DNA of 42,918 nucleotides from Ophiostoma sp. CBS 140.51 (GCA_029298735.1 JANSLP010000279.1:1-42918), one strand, 5' to 3'; shown: positions 20,713 through 30,768, counted from the stretch's first letter. The notes: generated by a model from the letters alone, not told the origin. Made by a program: numbers and translations.

Positions 20713-22022
20713 CGAGACCATGCCGATGGACGGATGGTGGCAGCGGAGTAAAAATACATGTCCTAGGAAGAAAGCTTCCTCTTGGAAGTAATGGCAAAAG
20801 CAATGGCACACACAGGGACACAGATCTTCAAACATGCACTCGCATGACCATCCTGCATGGCCGCTTCTGGCCAGGTCAGGCCCAGAAAACGGGGATCCAG
20901 GGATCCAGGGAAGAGAAGAAAGAGAGGGTGTCTCCCGAACCAGGAAAACAAAACGCGAGCCAACGAGCCAAGACGAGTCAAAAAAGACGACATGGCAGCA
21001 TACGACGGAAACGGATCCAATAATACATAGTAAATGCGTGAGGAGTTCTCCCTAGAACTCTCTGGGGAAACTGGAGAACGACTCCATGTGGGGAAATGGA
21101 ATTGAGAAAAGTAAGAAAATAACAAAGAGCTCTCGTGTTCGTGGACGGCATGGTTAGGGGTGTAAGAGGTGACAGGTGGAAAAGTTGTCTCGAGAAAGGA
21201 CGCTTCGGAGGCATGCTACCAGCGGGGTTGCATTGGCGTGCCAGGGTGGGTGGTCGGCAGTTGACAGGAAGCTTGTTGACAAGGAAGTTGGAGCAGTGAG
21301 TTGACAAAAACAGTCAACAAAAAGAAAGAAAAATACCGACAAGGATAACAAGGATAACAAATGATGACAGAGCAACGTCTAAAAGACGCCGTCGTTTTGA
21401 CTTTATTCTCCGAACGACGTCCGAGAAGTGTTGGTGACAAAACATGTTGACTGACAGGAAGATGCAGCCTTTTCAGTCGAGTCGACCAAAACAGTTTGAA
21501 TAACAGGCAGGACAGAGTTGGAGGAGAGAAAGAGGGGAAGCTGGACAACCGAACTGGCTAGTGAATCTCCCTTCTCCACGCGACGCTATGACGAGTGCGA
21601 TGAACGAACGGCAGATGAGAAGTCTTTGCAGACACAGCAACAATCTGTCGAGAGGGGACAAGTAAAGGGTAATGTAGAGGACGGAACGTTGTCGACGACC
21701 GTTGCGTCTTTAATTGTTAGTCCGCCGAAAACAGACGCTTATCCTGTAATACATAACGGACGATTCCAGCAGTCGGTACCAGCCGGTCCAATAAAATAAG
21801 GTTGTGGAGAAAAGAGGAAGAAGAAAGAGGTGAGAACGGAAAACGAGAAAAAAATAACAATTCAAAAAGAGAGGGAGATCACGGGCCGAGACAAGAATAA
21901 ACAACGAAAACCCCAAAACTTCAAAAGATAAAGTCGACATTCTCACAGATGTCATCGACAACAGTTCCGTCCCACACAATGGCAGGACAGAAAACCCAGA
22001 TGCCCTGCCTCAGGCTGTTCTT

Positions 22023-22050
22023 GGCTGAGCTTCAGCCTTTCAGCTGAAAG
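22023..22050. repeat. Two abutting inverted repeats
   Basis: GGCTGA-GCT-TCAGCC (22023-22037) is directly followed by the perfect 14-bp palindrome CTTTCAGCTGAAAG (22037-22050), sharing one base. CAGCTG at the centre of the second is an E-box-type site. It sits about 180 bases upstream of the ankyrin-like gene. Confidence 0.5.
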
Positions 22051-22231
22051 TATGACGCCCAGGCTGCCACCCTGTCTAGCAGCAAGCCACAAAATGGGAA
22101 AGCAACAGAAATCGACAAAAGGGGGACTTGTTCTCACCTGATACCACCATCCTCCCGCAATCAACAACACGCGACTCGGCAGGTGTGAAAGACTCTGAGA
22201 GAGACACTTTGAGAGTCAACTCTCAATCGCA

Positions 22232-23770
22232 ATGTTCAACAGGCTCAAGGCCCACCTCTTTTCGGGAGGGGCCGCGGGGCCAGCGTCCAGCGGGGCGTCA
22301 GCGTCAGCAGGAACGACGTCAACAACATCAGCAACTCCACCCTCGACGACCTGCCCTCGGTACATTCCCAACCTGTACCCCGTCGGCGACACGACCATTG
22401 AGACATACTTTCGGCGGCTGCTTTCAGGGCCAGACACGGCCGAGTCAACGAGTCTAAGCGACCTTGTCCGTGAAGATGTCGTGGCGGCTGCCATCCATGT
22501 CGCGCGCACCGATCCAAGTGGCCGCTGTGTCGTGCCGCCCGCCGACAAGTTCTTGCCCGTGTTGACACGCTGCATCACGGCCGTCGACTTTGAGACGGCG
22601 CAGTTTGCCGATGAGTACATGGCCGAGCCGGAAGAGGCGGGCATCTCCGCCCTGCAGTCGCCGCTCCTTCTCCAGATATTGGTAGCCGTCGCACTCAAGC
22701 ACCGGCACAAAGAGATGCTGCGCGATCTCCTCAAAAAGCACGGCGAGAACCGACCGCCCTCGACGATCTTTGAAGACGCTGGGTGTGACGCATTCCGCGG
22801 TTCGCCGTTCGGGTCGGGCGTGCTGGACGATCCCAACTATGGCAAGCAGGCCTGGCTGCTCCTCAGCGACGCTGGGTGGGCACCCCCGCTGACCGAGGAG
22901 TTTGACCGTCCTAGTCTGGCCATTAACGGTATCGCGGCCGACAGCGACACCGCCCGGCACACCCTCACAAAGATGGCAGAGATGAGCAGTGCCGACCCAG
23001 CGGGTGCACTCCTACACCTGGACATGCTGGTCGCCAGCGGTCTCGACCCACAACCGTTCACGGGCTACATCCTAGACGCCCTCGTCAAGGACGGCACGCC
23101 GGCCATGGTGGCCCATTTTTTGGGTGTGGTGACGCGCAAGACGTACGATGGGATCTCGCCGCGTCCAAAATGGCCAGGGATGCAGTCGTTGCTGACGAAA
23201 GCGGCAGCAAGACCTCCAAACGTTGAAGAGGAAGTATTAGCGAGCGATGGTGAGGATCCAGATGTGGTGGATGAGGGTAATGCTGCTGCGAACGTTAGCG
23301 AGGACCAAAAGGACAAGAGGAATCCTCGTAAAGAGAGGAGGAGACAACGAAAAAGAGCAGAGCGAGCCCAACAAGGCCAGAATTCTGAGAAGAACAACGG
23401 CTACGGCGTACTGCGCGTGCTCGTCGACATTGGCGGCATGGACATCCACACATCGCCAGGCATTTGGTACAAGCAAGGCCCTGACGACGAACACCCCATG
23501 GCATTGTCTCGCAGCACAGAACTTCCCGACGGCAGTTGTGCCGATGATCCTCCCTTGTTGGCAGCCGTACAGGTGGGAAACACGAAATCGGTCTTGTTTC
23601 TCCTCGAACGAGGCGTGGCGGAACGGAGGAAAGGCGTGTTGGATGAGGCGATCGAGAGGGCAAAAAAACTGCAAAATGACGAGATGCTGGCTTTGCTGCA
23701 AGGATGGGAAATCGGGGCAGAATATGCGATGACAGTCAATAGATTAAAGGTGTCCGGATTGGTTATGTGA
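22232..23770 (+). CDS. Ankyrin-repeat-like protein of unknown function
   Basis: 512 aa, single exon, ATG at 22232. Residues 1-45 are Ala/Ser/Thr-rich and disordered. Residues 46-330 are helical with repeated pairs such as LLLQILVAVALKHRHKEMLRDLLKKHG, consistent with degenerate ankyrin repeats. A highly basic linker near 358-380 (NPRKERRRQRKRAER) could be a nuclear localisation signal. The C-terminal part has the clearest ankyrin repeat, DDPPLLAAVQVGNTKSVLFLLERG, followed by a helix pair to the end. I recognise no catalytic motif and no named family. Nuclear location and a protein-binding role are inferences. It shares a divergent promoter region with the MFS gene. Confidence 0.8.
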   Translation: MFNRLKAHLFSGGAAGPASSGASASAGTTSTTSATPPSTTCPRYIPNLYPVGDTTIETYFRRLLSGPDTAESTSLSDLVREDVVAAAIHVARTDPSGRCVVPPADKFLPVLTRCITAVDFETAQFADEYMAEPEEAGISALQSPLLLQILVAVALKHRHKEMLRDLLKKHGENRPPSTIFEDAGCDAFRGSPFGSGVLDDPNYGKQAWLLLSDAGWAPPLTEEFDRPSLAINGIAADSDTARHTLTKMAEMSSADPAGALLHLDMLVASGLDPQPFTGYILDALVKDGTPAMVAHFLGVVTRKTYDGISPRPKWPGMQSLLTKAAARPPNVEEEVLASDGEDPDVVDEGNAAANVSEDQKDKRNPRKERRRQRKRAERAQQGQNSEKNNGYGVLRVLVDIGGMDIHTSPGIWYKQGPDDEHPMALSRSTELPDGSCADDPPLLAAVQVGNTKSVLFLLERGVAERRKGVLDEAIERAKKLQNDEMLALLQGWEIGAEYAMTVNRLKVSGLVM

Positions 23771-24128
23771 ATAGGGGTAGAAAGGGGTTGAAGAACAATA
23801 GGAAGGAACGTCCATTTGATGAGTCACCATAGGGAAGAGGGAGGGAAGGCGCGAATGGCCGGAGGTCAGCGAGTCTCAGGATAGACGATGCATTCCACTA
23901 TTTACAACATTTAAAACCCCCGTTTTCTAGTTATCTGAATCTTTTGACCGTAAAATACGAAACTGCAGTTGTTTTCAAGCTCATTTGATGCTCATGGTGT
24001 TGACAATTGTCGATGTTGACTTACATGAAGGGTGGCCACGTCAAAAAAGCGCTAGATCCAATTTGTGTTTTGTGGCTACCTACATAAGCAAGAATAAGTT
24101 GCATAATTCTCAACAAGCGAAACAGCTA

Positions 24129-24200
24129 AGCAACTTGGCGCAGCGGAAGCGCGCCGGGCTCATAACCCGGAGGTCCCTTGATCGAAACGAGGAGTTGCTA
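24129..24200 (+). tRNA. Initiator tRNA-Met (CAT), intronless
   Basis: A 72-nt cloverleaf. The 7-bp acceptor stem AGCAACT/AGTTGCT is followed by discriminator A. The D arm is GCGC-AGCGGAA-GCGC, and the anticodon stem CCGGG/CCCGG holds loop CTCATAA with anticodon CAT. The T arm is CCTTG-ATCGAAA-CGAGG. The A-U first pair and the T loop ATCGAAA (A in place of T at 54 and A at 60) are hallmarks of eukaryotic initiator tRNA rather than elongator tRNA-Met. Internal A box (TGGCGCAGCGG) and B box (GATCGAAAC) are present, with a T-run terminator 15 bases downstream. Confidence 0.96.
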
Positions 24201-24214
24201 ACAATTTGTTTCTC

Positions 24215-24223
24215 TTTTTTTTT
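24215..24223 (+). terminator. RNA polymerase III terminator of tRNA-iMet
   Basis: Nine T residues beginning 15 bases after the tRNA 3' end, with further T-runs behind it. This is the expected Pol III stop signal. Confidence 0.85.
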
Positions 24224-24536
24224 GTCTTTTTTGTCTTCTTGTTATCTTTTTTTAGGTCGTCAGTAGGTGATGATGACGTTTAGTAGTGATGTTCTTTTTC
24301 TCTCAATTATTTTCTCTTCTTTTTCTTGTCAAAAAACGGTAACAGCGCCTCGTAACTACCATCGGCCCAGACTCCGAAAGTCATTCCCGGACACCGACGC
24401 CGACGACAATGGAGTCTACCGAGACGACGCCGACAATCGGGTGACAAGACGTTCTTTGACATCCTTTGACGTCCTTTTGTAGTCAGTCGCCAGTCACTGT
24501 CTAGTCAGCACTGGCATTTCTCGGCTGTCAAAAGAT

Positions 24537-24599
24537 AGTTTTGTTTTGACAAAACTCAGAGTCTCCGACTCGGGACTCACCTTCTCTTTCGAGAAAGAG
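24537..24599. repeat. Two perfect hairpins upstream of the CoA-transferase gene
   Basis: AGTTTTGT-TTTG-ACAAAACT (24537-24556, 8-bp stem) and CTCTTTC-GA-GAAAGAG (24584-24599, 7-bp stem). They lie about 520-580 bases upstream of the ATG. Role unknown; could be chance. Confidence 0.45.
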
Positions 24600-24885
24600 T
24601 GTGCAGTCCACTCGCAGAAAGCACGACTGACTCCTGAATATTAGTGGCCTCCTCAGTTACCCGAATAGGCGGCTCCCGTGGCCGTCTCGGCGCAAGACGG
24701 ACGCAGCACAGCGGCACTTGGAGGGTGCATTGGAGGTCGCGCCCAAAACTAGACCCAATCCAGCGTGCAGACGGGCCAAATGCGGGGACTGCTCCTAATC
24801 TTGGGGGAGAGGAAGAGCGTCACAGCATATGTTCTCCGTAAACCGCGAATGTCCTTCCCCACGATAGCTTTGATAGCAAACCGTG

Positions 24886-24891
24886 TATAAG
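24886..24891 (+). promoter_or_regulatory. Possible TATA box of the CoA-transferase gene
   Basis: TATAAG within GTGTATAAGAGGG, about 230 bases upstream of the ATG at 25119, followed by a pyrimidine-rich stretch typical of fungal leaders. Confidence 0.4.
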
Positions 24892-25118
24892 AGGGATTGG
24901 GAGGAATTGTCGACAAGCGGTGTCAATTTTGTGTTGCTTCATTTTTGTTTTCGTCGTTGTTGTCGTTCTTCTTCTTCATCTAGTTGAGTTGATCGTTCCT
25001 TCCTTTTTTACCCTTCACTCTTTCCCTTCGTCCTCTTTCCATATCTCTCCACAGCTTGATCTCCACTCTTGCTTCTCCTCTTCTCAACATCAACATCACC
25101 TCCTCCAGACCTCTCACA

Positions 25119-26752
25119 ATGGCTCTCCGCATCGCCAGTCGGCCCTGGCGGCAACTGCCTGTCGCCGGTAGAGCAGTTAGCAGGACATCACATCAGCTCT
25201 CCCGGTCGTGTTTCGTTAATGTCCCCAGCCGCCCCCTCTCGTCGACCGCCCGCCGCGCCAATGCAACGCCGACCTCGGCATCGACGTCTGCCTCCTCAGA
25301 CCTACCCCTCTCGGGCTACAAGGTCCTCGACATGACGCGTGTGCTCGCCGGTCCGTACTGCACACAGATCCTCGGCGACTTGGGTGCAGAAGTCATCAAG
25401 ATTGAGCACCCTGTCCGCGGCGACGATACCCGCGCGTGGGGTCCGCCGTACGCTGCCTACACACCCGAGTCTGGTCTCTCCGGCCCGGGCGAATCTGCCT
25501 ACTTCCTCGGTGTGAGTTGTTTTTTGGGTCCTCGCTGCGCTCGCTTTTCTTTTGTATCCTCGCTTCGCTCGTTTCTCGCGCGCTCATTTATGTTGTGGAC
25601 GCGCTCGACTCGAGCACGCTCGCTGTCGCTCGCTTTGCACGGTCGTCGCTAACTCGCTCAGGCCAACCGCAACAAAAAGTCTCTCGCCCTCTCCTTCCAA
25701 CACGCCGACGGCGTCGAGATCCTCCACAAACTCGCCGCCCAGTGCGACATCCTCGTCGAAAACTACCTGCCGGGCACGTTGGCCAAGTACGGCATGGATT
25801 TCAAGACTGTCCACAAGCTCAACCCCAAGCTGGTGTACGCCTCCATCACGGGCTACGGCCAGACCGGGCCCTACTCGAGCCGCGCGGGCTACGACGTCAT
25901 GGTCGAGGCCGAGTTTGGCCTGATGCACATTACCGGCGAGCGCGACCAGACGCCTGTCAAAGTGGGCGTGGCCGTCACCGATCTGACGACGGGTCTGTAC
26001 ACGAGCAACAGCATCCTGGCGGCGCTGCTGGCGCGCTCGCGTACTGGGAGAGGTCAACACATTGACGCCTGCCTGAGTGACTGCCAGACGGCGACGCTGG
26101 CCAACATTGCCAGCAGCTGCCTCATTAGTGGCCAGCCCGACACCGGCCGCTGGGGGACGGCGCATCGTAAGCACCCACCCCCGTAAATTCAATTTATATG
26201 AGCGCACCCGTGACTAACCTCGTTGCTACGCCAGCGTCGATTGTCCCATACAAATCCTTCCGCACTGCCGACGGCGGCATCCTCCTGGGCGGCGGCAACG
26301 ACCGCCTCTTCCAGATTCTGTGCGAGGGCATCGGCCGCCCCGATTTGGGCAGCGACACCCGCTTTGCCACCAATGCCGACCGCGTCGCCCACCGTGTCCT
26401 TCTCGAGGACGAGATTGAGAGCATCACATCGACACAGACGACGGCTCACTGGCTCAAGGTCTACGAAGGCAAGGGCATGCCCTATGCCGCCGTCAACGAT
26501 GTCCAAACAACCCTCCAACACGACCACACGCGCGCCCGCAACATGGTGCTCGATCTCAACCACCCCTACTGCGGCCCCGTCCAGCTCGTCAACTCGCCCA
26601 TGAAACTGTCCGAGACGCCGCCTGTTGTGCGGCTGGCACCGCCCATTCTGGGCCAGCACACGGAAGAGATTCTGAGCCAGCACCTGGGCTACGCCGCCGA
26701 CAAGATTGCCGACCTTCAGGCCAGCGGTGTCGTGCGTGGGATCAAAAAGTAG
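25119..26752 (+). CDS. CoA-transferase family III, mitochondrial (SUGCT-like)
   Basis: Exons 25119-25511, 25662-26166 and 26235-26752 give 471 aa. Intron 1 (150 nt, donor GTGAGT, acceptor CTCAG) is phase 0; intron 2 (68 nt, GTAAGC...GACTAAC...GCCAG) is phase 1. Residues 1-50 are rich in Arg and Ser with no acidic residue, a classic mitochondrial presequence. The CaiB/BaiF fold follows: LDMTRVLAGPYCTQILGDLG, AEVIKIEHPVRGDDTRAWG, NRNKKS, GYGQTGPYSSRAGYD (195-209), and TGRGQHIDA with the family's catalytic Asp at about 266; then RWGTAHPSIVPYKSF and PPILGQHTEEIL. The closest match is succinate-hydroxymethylglutarate CoA-transferase, which moves CoA from succinyl-CoA to glutarate or hydroxymethylglutarate. 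The exact acyl donor and acceptor are inferred. Confidence 0.93.
25512..25661 (+). repeat. Intron filled with CTCGC(T)NCGCTC repeats
   Basis: The first intron of the CoA-transferase gene carries two exact copies of CTCGCTNCGCTC (25531-25542 and 25559-25570), the odd palindrome GCTCGACTCGAGC (25603-25615) and several CGCTCG pieces. On the minus strand the 12-mer is GAGCGNAGCGAG, the same element found in a 3' flank at 5541-5664. Confidence 0.8.
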
Positions 26753-27366
26753 AAGAAGAGTAATGATAAAAAAGTATATAAAGAATCTAGACAAAGAGGA
26801 TAAAATAAAGTATTTTTGATTAATATTAAAACAATTTTTGCGATGTCTGAGTGAGATAACTTTGAGTGAGTTTTATTTATTTATTTTATTTTTCAGCAAA
26901 AAGGCCAGAAACAATAAATTGTAAAATTAGACCTAAAAGCCGTGAAAACCCAATTTTAAGTAAAATAAGAACGTTATAAAGAATCAGAAATATGAGCAAT
27001 AAAATTTATGGGAGTGTCTCATTTGCTCAATTGAGGCGTGACAGAAGAAGGTGATGACAGGCTGAATGATGCAGGGGCTGATGAGGCTGTCATGTGCATT
27101 GTACTTCTGCACTTTAGTTCAGTGTACAGGTACTTTACAGCGCCTCATCACTCGGGCCCTTACAAACGGATGCGGAAAATAAAAAGTGGAGCCATGACAC
27201 GATCGCGCTTGCTGTGTTCTTGGTGTTGACGGCACCTTCCATTTTTATTACTTAGTACTCTCAACTCATCAATTGACTTCCGACCACTTTCAATCATTTT
27301 CACCTCACATCATCGCATTCTATCATCGTCATTCTTCATCACCTTCGCGCTCCGTCACCCACCACA
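26753..27366. other. Intergenic, A/T-rich
   Basis: Positions 26753-27020 are A/T-rich with AATAAA-like signals, as expected for the CoA-transferase 3' UTR and termination region. Positions 27220-27366 are the pyrimidine-rich leader of the PHD gene, with CACC/CATC repeats before the ATG. No gene seen. Confidence 0.5.
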
Positions 27367-29247
27367 ATGGACGTGGACGCGCCAGAAGCCCCGTCGGGCG
27401 ATGACGCGAAGGCAGTCAATGGCACGGCGGATGGAAATGGAACGAATGGGGCGATGAACGGGGCGCACGATGCACACGATGCACACGACGCCATGGAAAT
27501 TGATAAACCACAGCCAGCAAAGCAACAAGAAGAGTGGCAGCCAAATCAAAAGAAGCTCTCCTCTTCTGTCCAGAGACCGTCCTCATCCTCATCGCCGCCA
27601 GCGTCGCCCTCGCCTCCACCACCTCCACCCGTCGTCCGCCAAATCTACACGCCCCAGTTCTCGCCCGCCATGGTAAAGCTCATCCACGGTGAGGGCGGTG
27701 ATAGTCTGTCCTACAAAAACCTTGCCAAACACGGCGTCCGCACCATCAGCCTCGGTATCAAGTCGCTGTCCCCGGAAGAGCTCAGTCAACCACGCACCAT
27801 GCCCATGCCTGTCTCTCGTAAAAGTCCAGGGCCAGGTCCAGGTCCGCGCAAGAGACGACAGGGGACGCCCAACACCGACAGCACCATTTCGGATTTTCTA
27901 GAGGACCAATCCACTCCTTCACTTTCACCAGAGACCGTACAAGGGCCCCTCTGCACCGTGTGCGACCGTCCTGCCCGCTCCATATTCAACCCGCTCGTGC
28001 CGTGCCGGCGGTGTGGACAGAGGTGGCACCGGTTGTGCCATGATCCGGTGATTGCCGATTATGTGGCGGCGGTGTCAGCCGCGACAACAGACGGCGCAGC
28101 CGTCAATAACAACAGCACACCCTCACCCGCCTCGCCTGCTGGCGCAGGCCCGTCTAGCTCCGCGGGAGGCTGGTCCTGCCCCTCTTGCGTCTCTGCCACC
28201 ACCGCCGAGACGACCGCCCGCCTGGCCCGCCGCGCGCGTGCTGTCCGTCCCGCCAACTCTCTCAGTCTGCCCACCCGTCCACCGCCGCCCGCCCACCATG
28301 ATGTGCGCAACTTGAGTCGACAGCAACGCCACAACTACTTGGCGGGGCTGTCCCGCCCGGACCTCCAGAAGTGGCTGTTGTACGCCATGGAGAAGAACCC
28401 GGAGGTGGCTGTCTTTCCACCGAGACCGCCGCCAATAGCAGTAACGACGGCTGCCGCCGTCGCAGCAACGTCAACGACCGTCGCCGCTGGCGCGGCTCCT
28501 AGGAGAGGTCGACCCCCCCGCAGCATGTTCTTGCCTCCCCTCCCCGCCGGCATGGCCCCGCCCCACGGGGGGCGCGTTACTGCCGCCGCTGTCATGTCCG
28601 CCACGAAAAACAGCCAAGAGTACCGCGACCGTATCGTTAGGTCGATCCGCAAGGGGCATGCCGAGTTGGTGGCCGAGGCGGAGCGACGGGAACGAGCGGA
28701 GAAGATGGCGCAAGGGTTGCACGTGCCGAGGAGGAGGGGACGGCCCCGCAAAGCGTCGCTCGAAGCGGCGGCGGCACACCAGGCGCGGCTGGCCGTGCAG
28801 GCGGCGTTGGCGCAGCAGCCTGTATCTGCGCAGCAGATCCAGGCGCAGCCGACGGTGACACGGCCGGCACATCTTCGACAGCCGCAGACTCATCCTCCGT
28901 CTGCTTCGCAGATGTCGCGGACACACCCTCCACAGCCTGCTTCGCAGTCTGTGAAGGTTGTGAAGGCTATGCCGACCTCCCCCTCGCACATCCCCGCGTT
29001 TGAGCCCACCCCTGTCGACCCCGACGAAGAAGACCCGATGGGCCTGATGGCCGGCTGGCCGAAACCAGGACAAGGCCTGTACGCACGCGTGGGACCCGAC
29101 TGGGACACGAGCGTAAACGGCGACGACGGCAACTCGACTGGCCGTGCTCTGATCTCGACCAACGACCACGCAAGTTTCAGTTCGATGGTGTTTAACGCAG
29201 CGGGCCGCAAAGTGATTGAGAATGGTGCGCCGGTATTGGCTCTGTAA
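27367..29247 (+). CDS. PHD-finger protein with AT-hooks
   Basis: 626 aa, single exon, ATG at 27367 in context CACAATGG. After an acidic/Asn-rich start and Pro-rich linker, residues 97-140 form a conserved-looking block (YTPQFSPAMVKLIHGEGG). A zinc-binding PHD-like domain has Cys196, Cys199, Cys213, Cys216, His221, Cys224, Cys271 and Cys274, the C4-H-C3 order, with a Ser/Pro/Ala insertion of about 45 residues before the last pair (WSCPSC). Two AT-hook-like motifs follow: RRGRPPR near 380 and RRRGRPRKAS near 455. The C-terminus has a second conserved block (GLMAGWPKPGQGLYARVGPDWDTS). A chromatin reader or DNA-binding nuclear regulator is inferred from the domains. No precise orthologue is recognised. 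Confidence 0.87.
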   Translation: MDVDAPEAPSGDDAKAVNGTADGNGTNGAMNGAHDAHDAHDAMEIDKPQPAKQQEEWQPNQKKLSSSVQRPSSSSSPPASPSPPPPPPVVRQIYTPQFSPAMVKLIHGEGGDSLSYKNLAKHGVRTISLGIKSLSPEELSQPRTMPMPVSRKSPGPGPGPRKRRQGTPNTDSTISDFLEDQSTPSLSPETVQGPLCTVCDRPARSIFNPLVPCRRCGQRWHRLCHDPVIADYVAAVSAATTDGAAVNNNSTPSPASPAGAGPSSSAGGWSCPSCVSATTAETTARLARRARAVRPANSLSLPTRPPPPAHHDVRNLSRQQRHNYLAGLSRPDLQKWLLYAMEKNPEVAVFPPRPPPIAVTTAAAVAATSTTVAAGAAPRRGRPPRSMFLPPLPAGMAPPHGGRVTAAAVMSATKNSQEYRDRIVRSIRKGHAELVAEAERRERAEKMAQGLHVPRRRGRPRKASLEAAAAHQARLAVQAALAQQPVSAQQIQAQPTVTRPAHLRQPQTHPPSASQMSRTHPPQPASQSVKVVKAMPTSPSHIPAFEPTPVDPDEEDPMGLMAGWPKPGQGLYARVGPDWDTSVNGDDGNSTGRALISTNDHASFSSMVFNAAGRKVIENGAPVLAL

Positions 29248-29503
29248 GAAAAATAGGTTGCGGAGTGGGGGATGGAGAGGAGAGGATAGGACAGTATGAA
29301 GGATGATGATTACAATATACCCCGGGAATGGAATGGGATGATAGGATGGACACGGATAGGAGTATTGATAGGAGTATTCACTAATGTCACGGAGGGATGC
29401 CATACAAGTGGCTCGAACAATACACAACAAGAAGTATTCTCTTTTGAAATCAAGGACTTATTTACTATTATACAAGAGTACCCAACTTAGAAATGTGACT
29501 AGG

Positions 29504-30409
29504 CTATGCCTCCTTCCCTGGCTGCTCCTTTCCTTGCTCGACCCTTGTAGCTTGTGTCGACATGGATGCTGACGACGCATATGATGATAATGTTTTATCT
29601 TCAGGACGGCTCTGTCCTTGTATTGCTCCTGTTGTCAAGACATTTGGCGGTGCTGCCGGTGTCGGCGTCGATCCAACAGGTGGCAGCCCCAGCCCTTGTC
29701 GTATCGGCGTTCTCATCGGTACTTCTTGTGTTGTTGTCGCTGTCTCCGCCTGCCCTCTCCTCCTGAACCAACCTCCACTCGTACTTACACTTGCACTCAC
29801 CCGCCCCACCTCGTGCCGGTGCAGCACCGTATGCAGCAGATCCCATACTCCTAGTGTCCACAGAAAAGAGTACACAACCGGTCCGGCCATACTCTCAGGC
29901 AGACCCCAAAAGGTGTACCCGCCCGAGAACACAGAACCAGCGCCGACGTCCACTATAAAGACGGTCAAGTAGGCGAGGCCCAGCACGAGGTGGGCGAGGA
30001 CTATGGTGATGTGGATGTGGGAGCGGAGGCGGACAAAGGTGGCGACATCGACGAGCATATCGAGTGCCAACAAGATGATGAGAGTGACGGCCTGAGGCTC
30101 TGTTCGGCGATGTTTTCGACGGTGGTGAGGATGTGCCAGGAACAAGGCCATAATTGTGACGAGAAGAGAACAGGCCACAAAGTGAAGGGCGGCGTTGAGG
30201 GCGCGGAGAACAATGCGGAGACGGGACGGTCGGTGCTCTTCGTCCTCATACTGGTAATCGTCCTCACTGGCGATGGAGTGTGCCGGTGTGTACTCGTACA
30301 TTGGCGGCTCGATGAAGCGGGAGTGGGTGCGGGTGGCCGATAGGGGAGGCGGCTGTGGTATTGAATCTTGCGGCGGAAGACCGGCCGGCGTTCTTTGCTG
30401 TGTACCCAT
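29504..30409 (-). CDS. Four-transmembrane protein (MARVEL-like topology)
   Basis: 301 aa, single exon, ATG at 30409 in good context (TCGCCATGG). The N-terminal 65 residues are cytoplasmic and Pro/acidic-rich (DDYQYEDEEHRP). Four hydrophobic helices lie at about 66-92, 107-128, 133-157 and 174-197, joined by short loops; the first loop is basic (HPHHRRKHRR). The C-terminal 100 residues are Ser/Thr/Pro-rich and disordered. This arrangement is typical of fungal MARVEL-like membrane proteins, though no diagnostic motif is visible, so function is unknown. The gene converges with the PHD gene, 256 bases apart. A TATATTAA element at 30761-30768 and a possible 5' UTR intron (donor GTGAGC at 30703, acceptor CAG at 30495) lie upstream. 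Confidence 0.78.
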   Translation of the reverse strand: MGTQQRTPAGLPPQDSIPQPPPLSATRTHSRFIEPPMYEYTPAHSIASEDDYQYEDEEHRPSRLRIVLRALNAALHFVACSLLVTIMALFLAHPHHRRKHRRTEPQAVTLIILLALDMLVDVATFVRLRSHIHITIVLAHLVLGLAYLTVFIVDVGAGSVFSGGYTFWGLPESMAGPVVYSFLWTLGVWDLLHTVLHRHEVGRVSASVSTSGGWFRRRGQAETATTTQEVPMRTPIRQGLGLPPVGSTPTPAAPPNVLTTGAIQGQSRPEDKTLSSYASSASMSTQATRVEQGKEQPGKEA

Positions 30410-30760
30410 GGCGACGACTTCTCTCTCGTTATCTTGCTGACACTTTGTGTGTTGTCATTTTCAAGATTTTGAGTTGAAGATGCTGAAGGGGATCCTGTAT
30501 GTGATTATGTACGTGATGAGGAGATCAGAAAAGAGTATGATAGAATGAAGAAGCAACTCATGATACTGTCAAGAACACGGCTGCATTCGCTGCACTCCTA
30601 CCCTGAACTCAGTCTGTGCGACGTGAGGGGACATCGATATTGTTTCGGGGACGACGGGAAACAAACAATGAAACAATCAGCAGGGCGTGAGGAGAGCTCA
30701 CCGGGAAAAGACGAAGAGGGTAAAGGTCAGGAGAACAGATGAACAACCGGTGGTGTTGAT

Positions 30761-30768
30761 TTAATATA
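30761..30768 (-). promoter_or_regulatory. TATA element of the 4-TM gene
   Basis: TATATTAA on the minus strand within CACATATATTAAATC. It lies 350 bases upstream of the ATG but only about 60 bases upstream of the predicted 5' UTR intron donor, which makes sense if the leader is spliced. Confidence 0.4.

Larger units (their letters stand above)
20585..22231. other. Divergent promoter region, MFS and ankyrin-like genes
   Basis: 1.65 kb between two divergently transcribed genes. TATATA at 20707-20712 serves the MFS gene. Two adjacent hairpins lie at 22023-22050, about 190 bases before the plus-strand gene. The central part carries no recognisable gene; its open frames are chance. Confidence 0.5.
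23771..25118. other. Intergenic region holding tRNA-iMet and a promoter
   Basis: Contains the initiator tRNA (24129-24200) and its T-run. Two perfect hairpins follow at 24537-24556 and 24584-24599. A TATAAG element at 24886-24891 and pyrimidine-rich DNA (24930-25110) form the promoter and leader of the CoA-transferase gene. No protein-coding gene is recognised. Confidence 0.55.

Noticed and set aside
18675..23770. Secondary-metabolite cluster around the MFS pump
   Set aside because: No synthase, oxidoreductase or pathway-specific regulator flanks the transporter.
25056..25118. Upstream extension of the CoA-transferase
   Set aside because: The extension starts with TTG; the ATG at 25119 begins a clean mitochondrial presequence in good context.
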